From Oscillospiraceae bacterium (lineage in GTDB: Bacteria > Bacillota > Clostridia > Oscillospirales > Acutalibacteraceae): 19,402 nt of DNA. The notes beneath the pieces are model-generated. The model ran no database searches. It saw nothing but the letters and a program-made list of their open reading frames with translations, and was not told where the DNA came from. Each line of letters begins with the position of its first letter. Position 1 is the stretch's first letter. The translations under genes were made by a program, and so were the position numbers. The DNA lies in contig CACWJV010000052.1 in NCBI GenBank assembly GCA_902761265.1, positions 1 to 19,402 of the forward strand, written 5' to 3'. This document shows, piece after piece, positions 1 through 5,919 of this stretch.

Positions 1-60
1 GCGGCGCATGAGGGTGCCGACGGGTGTTGCCGTCAGCGGATGGTTGTTTGGTTTCTGCAT
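1..60 (-). CDS. MATE-family efflux transporter, N-terminal fragment (runs off left edge)
   Basis: Only the first 20 codons lie in the window. They read MQKPNNHPLTATPVGTLMRR, starting at the ATG whose complement is at 58-60. The 'NPL-G-TxPIGxLLxR' pattern just before the first membrane helix is typical of Na+/H+-coupled MATE multidrug exporters of Firmicutes, so the call rests on an N-terminal signature only. An AAAGG ribosome site lies 9 nt upstream of the ATG. A strong minus-strand promoter (217-245) and a 150-nt leader with two terminator hairpins precede it, so expression may be controlled by premature termination. Another family with a similar N-terminus cannot be excluded without the rest of the gene. 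Confidence 0.55.
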   Translation of the reverse strand, partial: MQKPNNHPLTATPVGTLMRR

Positions 61-94
61 AAAGATCAGCCTTTCTTCGGGACACAAAGGCATG

Positions 95-188
95 AAAAAA
101 GCCGCCCGCAGGCGGCTAAGAAGCGATAAAAAAACGATACCGCTGCCGCCTGTGTCGTATCTGCGGTGCGGCTGCACAGCATGTATCG
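95..188 (-). promoter_or_regulatory. Leader with two tandem terminator hairpins (candidate attenuator) before the MATE gene
   Basis: Reading on the minus strand, hairpin A runs from 188 to 135. CGATAC at its 5' end pairs with GTATCG at its 3' end, inner GCTG and GCCGC segments find partners, and seven T follow (134-128). Hairpin B spans 117-100 (AGCCGCC, 4-nt loop, GGCGGCT) and is followed by six T (100-95). Both lie between a consensus promoter and the start codon at 60. A second GATAC copy inside hairpin A (near 160) could compete for the same GTATC, giving mutually exclusive folds. A 38-codon frame begins at the ATG at about 182 and ends 8 nt before the MATE start, so a leader peptide is possible. 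No known riboswitch class was recognised. Confidence 0.55.
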
Positions 189-216
189 TGTCCGTTTTAT
201 TTGATTTTCGCGTTGC

Positions 217-245
217 ATTTTAACACAAACCGCACCGTTTGTCAA
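217..245 (-). promoter_or_regulatory. Sigma-A promoter for the MATE leader
   Basis: On the minus strand, -35 TTGACA (245-240), a 17-bp spacer and -10 TAAAAT (222-217). The start site is expected near 210, giving a leader of about 150 nt. Confidence 0.75.
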
Positions 246-255
246 GTGTGAATTT

Positions 256-1290
256 TCACCCACCATGCACTGAAAAAAGCCGCTCCTCGGAGCGGCTTTG
301 CTGTTGACTGTTGACGGACGACTGTCGGCTCATTCCATCCATCCGAGCCAGCGGTAGATGGCGATGACCGAACGGAAGACCAAAAGGCGGGAGTTGTGGC
401 CGATGGTTTCGTGGAAAAAGCTGTTCCAACCACAGCCAGGAGATCAGATACGGATCTTCGATCACACGGTCGGCGCCGTCAATGGTGTGCATACCCTTGT
501 AGGTGCCGGTAAGTACGTGGTCGTGGTCCACGCCGTGGCCGTTTTCGCCGACAAAGTGCATATCCTCCGAGGTCCAGTCCCAAAAATTATGGTTGCCGAC
601 GATCGGTACCTGCGGCACAAAATTGACGTCGACCGCACGGGTGAAGGTCGTTTTGCGCAGCAGACGCGCGTCGTTGGTATAGGTCTTTAAACGGTTCCAC
701 GTCGGCACAGTGTAAAACGGATAGATCGTGTGGGTGTCAAACAGACCGCTGATGATCCAGATCGGCATCTCCCGCAGACGCGCAGCTTCGCTTTTGTTGA
801 TCGCGCGCGACGGCGCCATCATCACGACGGCCGCAAACAGTTCGGGATAGGACGAGGCGAGATTCATCACGCCCAGCGAGCCGACACACCAGCCGATCAG
901 ATAGATGCGCGTGGTGTCCACATTGGGGTGTTTTTCGCAAAAATCGAGGATCGCGGCACGCAGCGATTCCACCAGACACGATTGATCCCAATAGAGATCG
1001 TCCTCCTCGGGCGCACGCGGAACCATCATAAACGCGTGGCCGTTATGGAACCGGGACTGATATTTTTCGTCGACCCAAAGCGGCATTTCGTTCGCCTGAA
1101 TCTCGATCCCTTCCGCCCAGCCTTCCAGTGCGCCGGCTGTGATGATGACCAAAGGATAGGTCTTGTCCTCCGGTGCGCCGTCGGTCATAGGTGAATAATA
1201 GCTGTAGTCGATATCCCAGTCGCCGACAAGCGGTCCGTTGTCCCGCTGGAATTTAGCGCGATATTTATCGTGCTTCGGATTATATGCCAT
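256..1290 (-). CDS. Alpha/beta hydrolase (esterase / PHB-depolymerase-like) with Cys in the nucleophile elbow; 3' end probably frameshifted
   Basis: This is a probable cytoplasmic esterase or peptidase-like hydrolase of unknown substrate, with no signal peptide. The nucleophile elbow is GWCVGS (Cys at residue 135 from the chosen start), where most relatives have GxSxG. A strand ending GLFDT supplies a likely acid near residue 185, and the GHGVDHDH stretch near 252 supplies the His. I chose the ATG at 1290 because it has a GGGGG ribosome site about 9 nt upstream; an in-frame ATG at 1317 has none and sits almost at the predicted transcription start. Near 420-440 the reading frame appears broken. 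The open frame runs on into the terminator and stops at 256, whereas the +1 frame gives a more natural C-terminus (WNSFFHETIGHNSR...WLGWME) stopping at 330-332. The intact protein would be about 319 residues. Confidence 0.8.
   Translation of the reverse strand: MAYNPKHDKYRAKFQRDNGPLVGDWDIDYSYYSPMTDGAPEDKTYPLVIITAGALEGWAEGIEIQANEMPLWVDEKYQSRFHNGHAFMMVPRAPEEDDLYWDQSCLVESLRAAILDFCEKHPNVDTTRIYLIGWCVGSLGVMNLASSYPELFAAVVMMAPSRAINKSEAARLREMPIWIISGLFDTHTIYPFYTVPTWNRLKTYTNDARLLRKTTFTRAVDVNFVPQVPIVGNHNFWDWTSEDMHFVGENGHGVDHDHVLTGTYKGMHTIDGADRVIEDPYLISWLWLEQLFPRNHRPQLPPFGLPFGHRHLPLARMDGMSRQSSVNSQQQSRSEERLFSVHGG
273..297 (-). terminator. Intrinsic terminator of the first hydrolase gene
   Basis: A 9-bp perfect stem AGCCGCTCC/GGAGCGGCT with a 2-nt loop (278-297) is followed on the minus strand by six T (278-273). 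The current open frame of the hydrolase reads through it, which supports a frameshift upstream. Confidence 0.85.
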
Positions 1291-1324
1291 GAGAAGAGCC
1301 CCCAATATAATCGACATTTGTTCT

Positions 1325-1353
1325 ATTATAACGGCAGTATGTGAGCGAAATGT
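1325..1353 (-). promoter_or_regulatory. Probable promoter of the first hydrolase gene
   Basis: A perfect -10 TATAAT lies on the minus strand at 1330-1325. The -35 region at 17 bp (ACATTT, 1353-1348) is poor. The start would fall near 1318, which favours the internal ATG at 1290 as the translation start. Confidence 0.45.
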
Positions 1354-1394
1354 TAATGAATTTTAAAATATCTTTATTTATACGAGAATATTGC

Positions 1395-1435
1395 AAAAAA
1401 AAGACAGCCTTGCAAGGGGTGTCCCTGCGGCTGCC
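1395..1435 (-). terminator. Intrinsic terminator of the membrane-anchored hydrolase gene
   Basis: On the minus strand GGCAGCC (1435-1429) pairs with GGCTGTC (1409-1403), and the inner GCAGGG/CCTTGC segments also pair. Eight T follow (1402-1395). Confidence 0.8.
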
Positions 1436-1450
1436 TTCGGTTGGTTGTAT

Positions 1451-2440
1451 TCAAACAAGCGGTGTGTGATCCATGCCGTATTTTGCAAGGAACGCGTCAA
1501 CGACCCGCCAGTACTCTTCGGGAAACCAAAGCTGCGATACCGCGTGTTCGGCGCCGTGGATGACATATTTTTCCTTCGGCGCGGCGCAGGCGGCGTAGAC
1601 CTTGTCGAGATTGTTGAACAGCACGAAATCGTCTTTGTCGCCGTGGATAAACAATGTGGGCGTTTTGCTCTTTTTGAGCTGCGCCACCGCGGAGGCGTCT
1701 TTGAACCAAAAGCCGTTGAGCACGCGGTTCACGATCCCGGCGGCCGGCATCACGAGTTTCGGCGGCAGATGGTAGTTGCGGATGCACTGATCTTCAAAGA
1801 TATCATACACGCTCGTAAAGCCGCAGTCCTCCACCGCGAGGATCACGTTGTCCGGCAAATCCTCGCCTGTGGTCATCATCGTGGTGGCCGCGCCCATGGA
1901 CACGCCGTGGAGCACGATCTTCGCCTTGGGGTTTTCTTTCACAAGCGAGCGCGCCCAGTCGGTGATATCCAGCCGGTCGAGCCAGCCCATGGAGACGTAT
2001 TTGCTTTCGCTGTCGCCGTGGCCGTGCAGGTCGGGCACCAGCACGTTGTAGCCGCGGCGGTAGTATTCCATCGCGTAGCTGCCCATCTCGCGCTTGCAGT
2101 TGGTCCAGCCGTGGATCACGATGGCCCAGTTGTTGGAATTGGACGGATTGCGGAATTCCATCGCGTGCAGCGTGTCGCCCTTGCGGCCGGTGATCGTCAC
2201 CTTCTGTTTATAGGTCAGGTCATACCATTTGTAGCCCTTGTTGAGCTGGACGTTGTCGGCGTTGCGCTCAAACAGCGAGCCCTTGGCCGGGACTGTTTCG
2301 TCCTCGCGGCGTTTGGAGCCGAGCGCGATGAAAAAGAACACGGCGCCGAGACCGAGATACAGCAAAAGCAGCACAAGCACAACAATCAGCAAAACCGTCA
2401 GCGTGACCTTTGCGCCGTGGGACAATGCAAGAAACAACAT
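1451..2440 (-). CDS. Membrane-anchored alpha/beta hydrolase (serine aminopeptidase S33-like)
   Basis: The protein has 329 residues. Residues about 8-40 form a long hydrophobic helix, so it is probably tethered to the membrane with the hydrolase domain from about residue 70. Visible landmarks are an oxyanion-region HGWTN (110-114), a DLHGHGDSE loop, the nucleophile elbow GVSMG (Ser181), an acid in GDKDD (270-271) and His299 in GAEHAVS, a complete Ser-Asp-His triad. The substrate is unknown; relatives are annotated as esterases, lipases or S33 peptidases. The start chosen is the ATG at 2440, 8 nt after an AAAGGA site. Earlier in-frame ATGs (up to 2500) lie upstream of or over the promoter. It is transcribed alone, ending in the terminator at 1395-1435. 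Confidence 0.85.
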   Translation of the reverse strand: MLFLALSHGAKVTLTVLLIVVLVLLLLYLGLGAVFFFIALGSKRREDETVPAKGSLFERNADNVQLNKGYKWYDLTYKQKVTITGRKGDTLHAMEFRNPSNSNNWAIVIHGWTNCKREMGSYAMEYYRRGYNVLVPDLHGHGDSESKYVSMGWLDRLDITDWARSLVKENPKAKIVLHGVSMGAATTMMTTGEDLPDNVILAVEDCGFTSVYDIFEDQCIRNYHLPPKLVMPAAGIVNRVLNGFWFKDASAVAQLKKSKTPTLFIHGDKDDFVLFNNLDKVYAACAAPKEKYVIHGAEHAVSQLWFPEEYWRVVDAFLAKYGMDHTPLV

Positions 2441-2471
2441 AATCATCTTCCTTTCGTCGGTGTTCTGTCCC

Positions 2472-2500
2472 ATTATACACATTTGTCGCCCGTAATGCAA
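2472..2500 (-). promoter_or_regulatory. Probable promoter of the membrane-anchored hydrolase
   Basis: Minus-strand -10 TATAAT (2477-2472) with a weak -35 TTGCAT (2500-2495) and a 17-bp spacer. The start is expected near 2465, about 25 nt before the chosen ATG. Confidence 0.5.
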
Positions 2501-2562
2501 ATCAATCCGGGATTTTTGGCATTGTGAACGAAAAAGAAACGGCGTATTCGGTAAAATTACTA

Positions 2563-2591
2563 TTTACAATTTTTGCCGGACATGATAAAAT
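2563..2591 (+). promoter_or_regulatory. Sigma-A promoter of the yerC-like / methyltransferase unit
   Basis: -35 TTTACA (2563-2568), a 17-bp spacer, -10 TAAAAT (2586-2591). The start would be near 2598, roughly 50 nt before the regulator's ATG. Confidence 0.7.
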
Positions 2592-2646
2592 AGATAGGCA
2601 TTCATGGCATCATTTTTTGCTGAAAAAAAGAGGAGAATCGGAACGC

Positions 2647-2943
2647 ATGCCTTATAAGAATTTTGAAAGCAATCTGGACTTTTTGTACGATCTGATATTG
2701 AAGGTTGAAAACAAAGCGGAATGCGCCGCGCTGTTTGACGATCTTTGCACCCCGAACGAGCTTGCCGCTATGGCGCAGCGTGCCGTTGTGGCGCGGATGC
2801 TTACGCAAAAGCGCGTGTACAGCGACATCGTTTCGGAAACCGGCGCATCCACCGCCACGGTCAGTCGGGTCAACCGCTCGCTGACACTCGGCAAAAACGG
2901 CTATCAGACCTTGTTCCAGAAGCTCGACGACGAGGAAAGCTGA
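2647..2943 (+). CDS. yerC: TrpR-related regulator of the YerC/YecD family
   Basis: The 98-residue protein matches the short YerC/YecD group of the Trp-repressor superfamily. Its all-helical N-terminal half carries the conserved LCTPNELAAMAQR segment (about 33-45). A helix-turn-helix follows at about 59-79 (YSDIVSETGASTATVSRVNRSL, with the TxxTVSRVN recognition helix). These are DNA-binding proteins whose target and co-repressor are mostly unknown, so tryptophan should not be assumed as ligand. The start is the ATG at 2647, about 12 nt after AGAGGAG; an open extension upstream to 2524 crosses the promoter and is not expected to be translated. The stop codon lies one base before the next ATG, so the methyltransferase is co-transcribed and probably translationally coupled. 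Confidence 0.88.
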   Translation: MPYKNFESNLDFLYDLILKVENKAECAALFDDLCTPNELAAMAQRAVVARMLTQKRVYSDIVSETGASTATVSRVNRSLTLGKNGYQTLFQKLDDEES

Positions 2944-2944
2944 G

Positions 2945-3709
2945 ATGGCGTCTTATTCGGATTTCGCATATTACTACGACGAACTGACCGAAAACGCAGC
3001 GTATGAAACGCGCTGCAATCTGCTGTGTGATCTCCTTGCCGCGCACGGTGCCGGTAAGGGGATTTTACTTGATCTCGCGTGCGGCACCGGCACGCTCAGC
3101 GCGATGCTGGCCAATCGCGGCTACGACGTGATCGGTGTGGACGCGTCGCCGGATATGCTGAGCGTTGCGCAGCAAAAGCAAAGCGAACAGGGCTTTGATG
3201 CGGTCTTTTTGTGTCAGCGGATGGAGCAGCTCGATCTTTACGGCACGATTGACGCAGCGGTCTGTACGCTTGATTCGCTCAACCATATCACGAACGAAGC
3301 CGATTTCAAAGAAGCGCTGCGCCGTGTGGCGTTGTTTATGAACGACGGCGGCGTGTTTCTCTTTGACGTCAACACGCCGTATAAGCATGAAACCATTCTT
3401 GCCGACAACACGTTTGTCTATGACCTCGACGACGTCTATTGTGTGTGGCAAAACAGCTATGACCCCGCGACAAAAACAACGGACGTCACACTCGATCTGT
3501 TTCCCTACGACGAGGAAAACGACTGCTACGACCGCGTGACCGAAAGCTTTGCCGAGCGCGCCTATGCGCTGGAGGATATCCGCCGCTGGCTGGCGGAGGA
3601 CCGGTTTGAGGTGGTGGCTGTTTTGGAGGAAACCGGCAGCCGCCCGGTGAACGAGACCGACGAACGGGCGCTGTTTGTGTGTAAAAAACACGGCACGCAG
3701 TTTCAATGA
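2945..3709 (+). CDS. Class I SAM-dependent methyltransferase
   Basis: The 254-residue protein is a Rossmann-fold methyltransferase of the small-molecule type. Motif I is LLDLACGTGT (41-50), the acidic end of strand 2 is GVDAS (64-68), and the post-motif segment with CTLDSLNHI is typical of the Firmicute 'DFAYYYDxL' methyltransferases that follow YerC or lie near translation genes. The N-terminal FAYYYDEL motif supports the chosen start. The ATG overlaps the ribosome site region of yerC (GAGGAAAG about 6 nt upstream), with one base between stop and start. The substrate cannot be inferred. No terminator is visible before hslO, so all three genes may share a transcript. Confidence 0.85.
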   Translation: MASYSDFAYYYDELTENAAYETRCNLLCDLLAAHGAGKGILLDLACGTGTLSAMLANRGYDVIGVDASPDMLSVAQQKQSEQGFDAVFLCQRMEQLDLYGTIDAAVCTLDSLNHITNEADFKEALRRVALFMNDGGVFLFDVNTPYKHETILADNTFVYDLDDVYCVWQNSYDPATKTTDVTLDLFPYDEENDCYDRVTESFAERAYALEDIRRWLAEDRFEVVAVLEETGSRPVNETDERALFVCKKHGTQFQ

Positions 3710-3953
3710 AACCGGAGATCTCATTGAGACAAATTCGGAATTCGGAATTGCGGTCACGTCCTTCCGTGCAGCAATCCGACACCCTGCGCCGCGGCGCAAA
3801 CAATCCGCAGCCGGAAACGGACAGACTGTTTCTGCCGGACGGCTCAAAAACCGAAACGGATCACCCGCCGACGAACCGATTTGCAATCTCTTATGGCAAA
3901 GGAATCACCTTGCCTTTACGCTCTGACGCATCGCGCTTTGCGCGGCGTCCCTC
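3710..3953. other. Non-coding spacer between methyltransferase gene and hslO
   Basis: Open frames here show no recognisable protein and no ribosome site. Visible structures are two tandem TTCGGAA copies near 3730-3750, a 14-bp perfect palindrome TGCGCCGCGGCGCA (3785-3798), and a GC-rich hairpin at 3925-3949 (GACGC + CGCGC pairing with GCGCG + GCGTC around a TTT loop). No T-tract follows the hairpin, so it is not a normal terminator. Confidence 0.5.
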
Positions 3954-4047
3954 AATGTGCGAAGCACATTTCACATTGGCGAAGCCAATCTTTCATCGCG
4001 CAGCGATTTCATAGTTGCGCAGCAAATAATTCACGTTGCGAAGCAAC
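3954..4047 (+). repeat. Array of five GNA-loop mini-hairpins upstream of hslO
   Basis: Five short perfect inverted repeats occur with centres 19-21 nt apart. They are 3954-3970 (AATGTGC-GAA-GCACATT), 3975-3989 (ATTGGC-GAA-GCCAAT), 3995-4007 (ATCGC-GCA-GCGAT), 4015-4025 (TTGC-GCA-GCAA) and 4035-4047 (GTTGC-GAA-GCAAC). Every loop is GNA closed by C-G, the GCGAAGC/GCGCAGC type known to be unusually stable in DNA. Stems differ in sequence but the core is constant, and linkers often read TTCAC or TTCAT. The last one ends 6 nt before the hslO ribosome site. Confidence 0.8.
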
Positions 4048-4069
4048 CAAAGCAAAGGAGCACCACCCT

Positions 4070-4948
4070 ATGGCTAAATCCGTCCGCTGCATCGCCAAAG
4101 ACGGCACGCTTTTCGTGACCGCCATCGACGCCACCGATATCGTCAACCGCGCCGCCGAGATCCACCAGACCTCGGCTGTCACCTCTGCCGCGCTGGGCAG
4201 ACTGCTTTGCGCCGCCTCGCTGATGGGCAGTTCGCTCAAAGGCAAAGACGACGCGCTCACGCTGCGCATCAACGGCGGCGGCCCTGCCGGTACGGTGATG
4301 GCGGTTGCCGATGCCGAAGGCAATGTGCGCGGCTATGTGCAGCAGCCGGTGGTGGAGCTGCCGCTCAACAAGCTCGGCAAGCTCGACGTTGCCGGCGCAG
4401 TCGGCACAGACGGGTTTGTCACCGTCATCAAGGATCTCGGCCTCAAGGATCCCTATGTGGGCCAGACGCCGATCGTCTCGGGCGAGATCGCGGAGGATAT
4501 CACAGCGTATTTCGCCACCAGTGAGCAGACGCCTACGGTCTGCGCGCTGGGCGTGTTGGTCAATCCCGATCTGTCGATCAAATCCGCCGGCGGCTTTCTG
4601 ATCCAGCTTTTGCCCACGGCGTTGGACGACACGATCGACAAGGTGGAGCAGTCGCTCGAAGGTCTGCCCTCGGTCACGGCGCTGCTGACGCAGGGCTTGA
4701 CGCCGGAGGACATCTGCCGCCGTGCGCTGCGGCTGTTTGATCTCGAACTGCTCGACACAGCTTCGCCCGCCTACGTTTGCCGCTGCTCGCGCGCCAAAGT
4801 GGAGGCCGCGCTGATCAGCACGGGCAAAGACGAACTGCTCGATATGGCAAAGCAAAAGACAACCGAGGTGTGCTGCCAGTTTTGCGACAAGGTCTACCGC
4901 TTTTCGTCCGAGGAAGTTCTCGCACTGGTGGATCGGGCGTCAAAATGA
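4070..4948 (+). CDS. hslO: Hsp33 redox-regulated holdase chaperone
   Basis: Hsp33 is a cytoplasmic chaperone switched on when oxidation releases zinc from four C-terminal cysteines. The 292-residue length is normal for the family. The N-terminal substrate-binding domain carries LRINGGGPAGTVMAVAD (about 65-81) and GYVQQP (88-93). The redox switch is CRC (Cys237, Cys239) and CQFC (Cys269, Cys272), with an extra Cys268 directly before the second pair. The start at 4070 has a strong AAAGGAG site (4054-4060) 9 nt upstream; upstream in-frame sequence only translates the hairpin array. It follows yerC and the methyltransferase without a visible terminator, and no separate promoter was identified. 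Confidence 0.95.
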   Translation: MAKSVRCIAKDGTLFVTAIDATDIVNRAAEIHQTSAVTSAALGRLLCAASLMGSSLKGKDDALTLRINGGGPAGTVMAVADAEGNVRGYVQQPVVELPLNKLGKLDVAGAVGTDGFVTVIKDLGLKDPYVGQTPIVSGEIAEDITAYFATSEQTPTVCALGVLVNPDLSIKSAGGFLIQLLPTALDDTIDKVEQSLEGLPSVTALLTQGLTPEDICRRALRLFDLELLDTASPAYVCRCSRAKVEAALISTGKDELLDMAKQKTTEVCCQFCDKVYRFSSEEVLALVDRASK

Positions 4949-4983
4949 TGCCGAAAAAGAACAAAGAAATTTTAAAAAACCAC

Positions 4984-5012
4984 TTGACAAAAACCGAAAA
5001 TTAGTATATAGT
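4984..5012 (+). promoter_or_regulatory. Promoter of the tRNA operon
   Basis: -35 TTGACA (4984-4989), a 17-bp spacer, -10 TATAGT (5007-5012), with the first tRNA starting 31 nt further on. Confidence 0.8.
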
Positions 5013-5043
5013 ATTTCAAGTCGCTGCGAAAGGCAGAGGACGT

Positions 5044-5119
5044 GGGAGCATAGCTCAGCTGGGAGAGCATTTGCCTTACAAGCAAAGGGTCACAGGTTCG
5101 AGCCCTGTTGTTCCCACCA
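5044..5119 (+). tRNA. tRNA-Val (anticodon TAC)
   Basis: Full cloverleaf of 76 nt with encoded CCA. The acceptor GGGAGCA pairs with TGTTCCC (one G-T), the D stem is GCTC/GAGC, the anticodon stem TTTGC/GCAAA encloses loop CTTACAA (TAC), and the T arm is ACAGG-TTCGAGC-CCTGT. It is first in a four-tRNA operon. Confidence 0.95.
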
Positions 5120-5124
5120 GAAGT

Positions 5125-5201
5125 GGCCCGGTAGTTCAGTTGGTTAGAACGCTAGCCTGTCACGCTAGAGGTCGACGGTTCGAGCCCGTTCCGGGTCGCC
5201 A
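5125..5201 (+). tRNA. tRNA-Asp (anticodon GTC)
   Basis: 77 nt with encoded CCA. The acceptor GGCCCGG pairs with CCGGGTC (one G-T), the anticodon loop is CTGTCAC (GTC), and the T loop is TTCGAGC. It begins 5 nt after tRNA-Val. Confidence 0.95.
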
Positions 5202-5206
5202 TTTTT

Positions 5207-5234
5207 GCTTCTGTAGCTCCGACCGGAAGCACCA
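5207..5234 (+). pseudogene. Collapsed tRNA relic (acceptor stem plus CCA)
   Basis: This 28-nt element reads GCTTCTG, then TAGCTCCGAC, then CGGAAGC, A, CCA. The two outer segments form a 7-bp acceptor stem (one T-G), followed by a discriminator A and CCA. Directly after the 5' strand stands TAGCTC, exactly what tRNA positions 8-13 normally hold, and the residual CGAC resembles the end of a T stem. The rest of the D arm, the anticodon arm and most of the T arm are missing. It fills the 36-nt gap between tRNA-Asp and tRNA-Gly apart from T-runs on both sides. An ordinary spacer hairpin is the alternative. Confidence 0.5.
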
Positions 5235-5237
5235 TTT

Positions 5238-5313
5238 GCGGATGTAGCTCATCTGGTAGAGCGCCACCTTGCCAAGGTGGAGGTAGCGGGTTCGAGCCCC
5301 GTCATCCGCTCCA
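5238..5313 (+). tRNA. tRNA-Gly (anticodon GCC)
   Basis: 76 nt with encoded CCA. The acceptor GCGGATG pairs with CATCCGC, the anticodon stem CCACC/GGTGG encloses loop TTGCCAA (GCC), and the T loop is TTCGAGC. It is nearly identical to the next tRNA-Gly, so the two probably arose by duplication. Confidence 0.95.
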
Positions 5314-5318
5314 TGTAG

Positions 5319-5344
5319 TGCCCTTGTTCAGCGGAACGAGGGCA
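5319..5344 (+). other. Hairpin between the two tRNA-Gly genes
   Basis: TGCCCTTGTTC pairs with GAACGAGGGCA around an AGCG loop (11 bp including one T-G pair) and is followed by TTTACTTC. The T-tract is weak, so this may be a processing hairpin or a leaky terminator that lowers expression of the last tRNA. Confidence 0.5.
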
Positions 5345-5365
5345 TTTACTTCAATTATATCATCT

Positions 5366-5441
5366 GCGGATGTAGCTCATCCGGTAGAGCGCCACCTTCC
5401 CAAGGTGGATGTGGCGGGTTCGAGTCCCGTCATCCGCTCCA
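5366..5441 (+). tRNA. tRNA-Gly (anticodon CCC)
   Basis: 76 nt with encoded CCA. Acceptor GCGGATG/CATCCGC, anticodon loop TTCCCAA (CCC), T loop TTCGAGT. Besides the anticodon it differs from the upstream tRNA-Gly at a few D-loop, variable-loop and T-arm positions. Confidence 0.95.
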
Positions 5442-5443
5442 GT

Positions 5444-5485
5444 AAAGTGCTTGCAATCTTTAAATTGTGAGCACTTTTCTTTTTA
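5444..5485 (+). terminator. Terminator of the tRNA operon
   Basis: AAAGTGCT (5444-5451) pairs with AGCACTTT (5470-5477), with an inner CAAT/ATTG extension, and TTTTCTTTTT follows. Confidence 0.85.
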
Positions 5486-5501
5486 TAAACATTTTTCACG
5501 G

Positions 5502-5588
5502 GACTCGAAGTCGGAGCGGCACAGAGAAACAGTCCGGTGGACTGTTTCGACCGCGAATGACCGAGCCGCGCAGTTCGCGCCGCGAGTC
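5502..5588. repeat. Large palindromic element downstream of the tRNA operon
   Basis: An outer arm GACTCG (5502-5507) pairs with CGAGTC (5583-5588), and GCGGC (5516-5520) pairs with GCCGC (5565-5569). Inside is a 10-bp hairpin GAAACAGTCC/GGACTGTTTC with a 3-nt loop (5526-5548) and a small GCGC/GCGC hairpin near 5569-5580. At its left margin, ACGGGACTCGAA is an exact inverted copy of 12 bases of the tRNA-Gly(CCC) T arm (5419-5430). A dispersed repeat or a structured RNA are both possible. Confidence 0.5.
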
Positions 5589-5919
5589 GAGCTGAGGCGG
5601 TTGTACCGAAAGAGAATCTGTAACAGTTCGTGATGGCTTCTCTTTTGTCGTTTTTTCAGATCGAACGTACGGTGTGCGGCGAAATCGAGGTTGCGACATC
5701 TTCTCTTCCAAAAAGTCTGCGGTGTGCGGCCTTGACTGTTTTAACGTTGCTTTTCCGGCGTTTCAGACGGTTTCCTTGCTCGTTCCGCACCCGTTTTTGT
5801 ACCCCGCCCGGCATTGCCTTTTTGCGCCGAAAACGGGGGCTGCAGCGATATCGCAAAACAGCATGACCTCTTTTACGCTTCTGCTTTGCCGGGCGGTATC
5901 AGCCAAAAACGCCGCAAAG
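5589..5919. other. Gene-free stretch
   Basis: Short open frames on both strands have low-complexity, Arg-rich translations with no recognisable domain or ribosome site. The only pattern seen is an 11-bp direct repeat CGGTGTGCGGC at 5670-5680 and 5720-5730. Confidence 0.4.

Noticed and set aside
8..223. Plus-strand open frame at the left edge
   Set aside because: It overlaps the MATE start, the two terminators and the promoter on the minus strand, and has no ribosome site.
1391..2527. Plus-strand open frame (378 codons) across the membrane-anchored hydrolase
   Set aside because: The minus-strand gene has a complete catalytic triad, ribosome site, promoter and terminator; the plus frame is His/Val-rich and featureless.
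3706..4014. Possible plus-strand gene of 102 codons between the methyltransferase and hslO
   Set aside because: It has no family resemblance, and its last third only translates the mini-hairpin array.
3954..4047. CRISPR array
   Set aside because: Spacing is regular, but the repeated cores are only about 7 nt, the stems differ, and there are no 20-40 nt repeats, spacers of normal length or cas genes.
5496..5711. Possible minus-strand gene of 71 codons downstream of the tRNAs
   Set aside because: It runs through the palindromic element, is Arg/Ser/Pro-rich, has no recognisable domain and only a weak start context; treated as repeat-derived.
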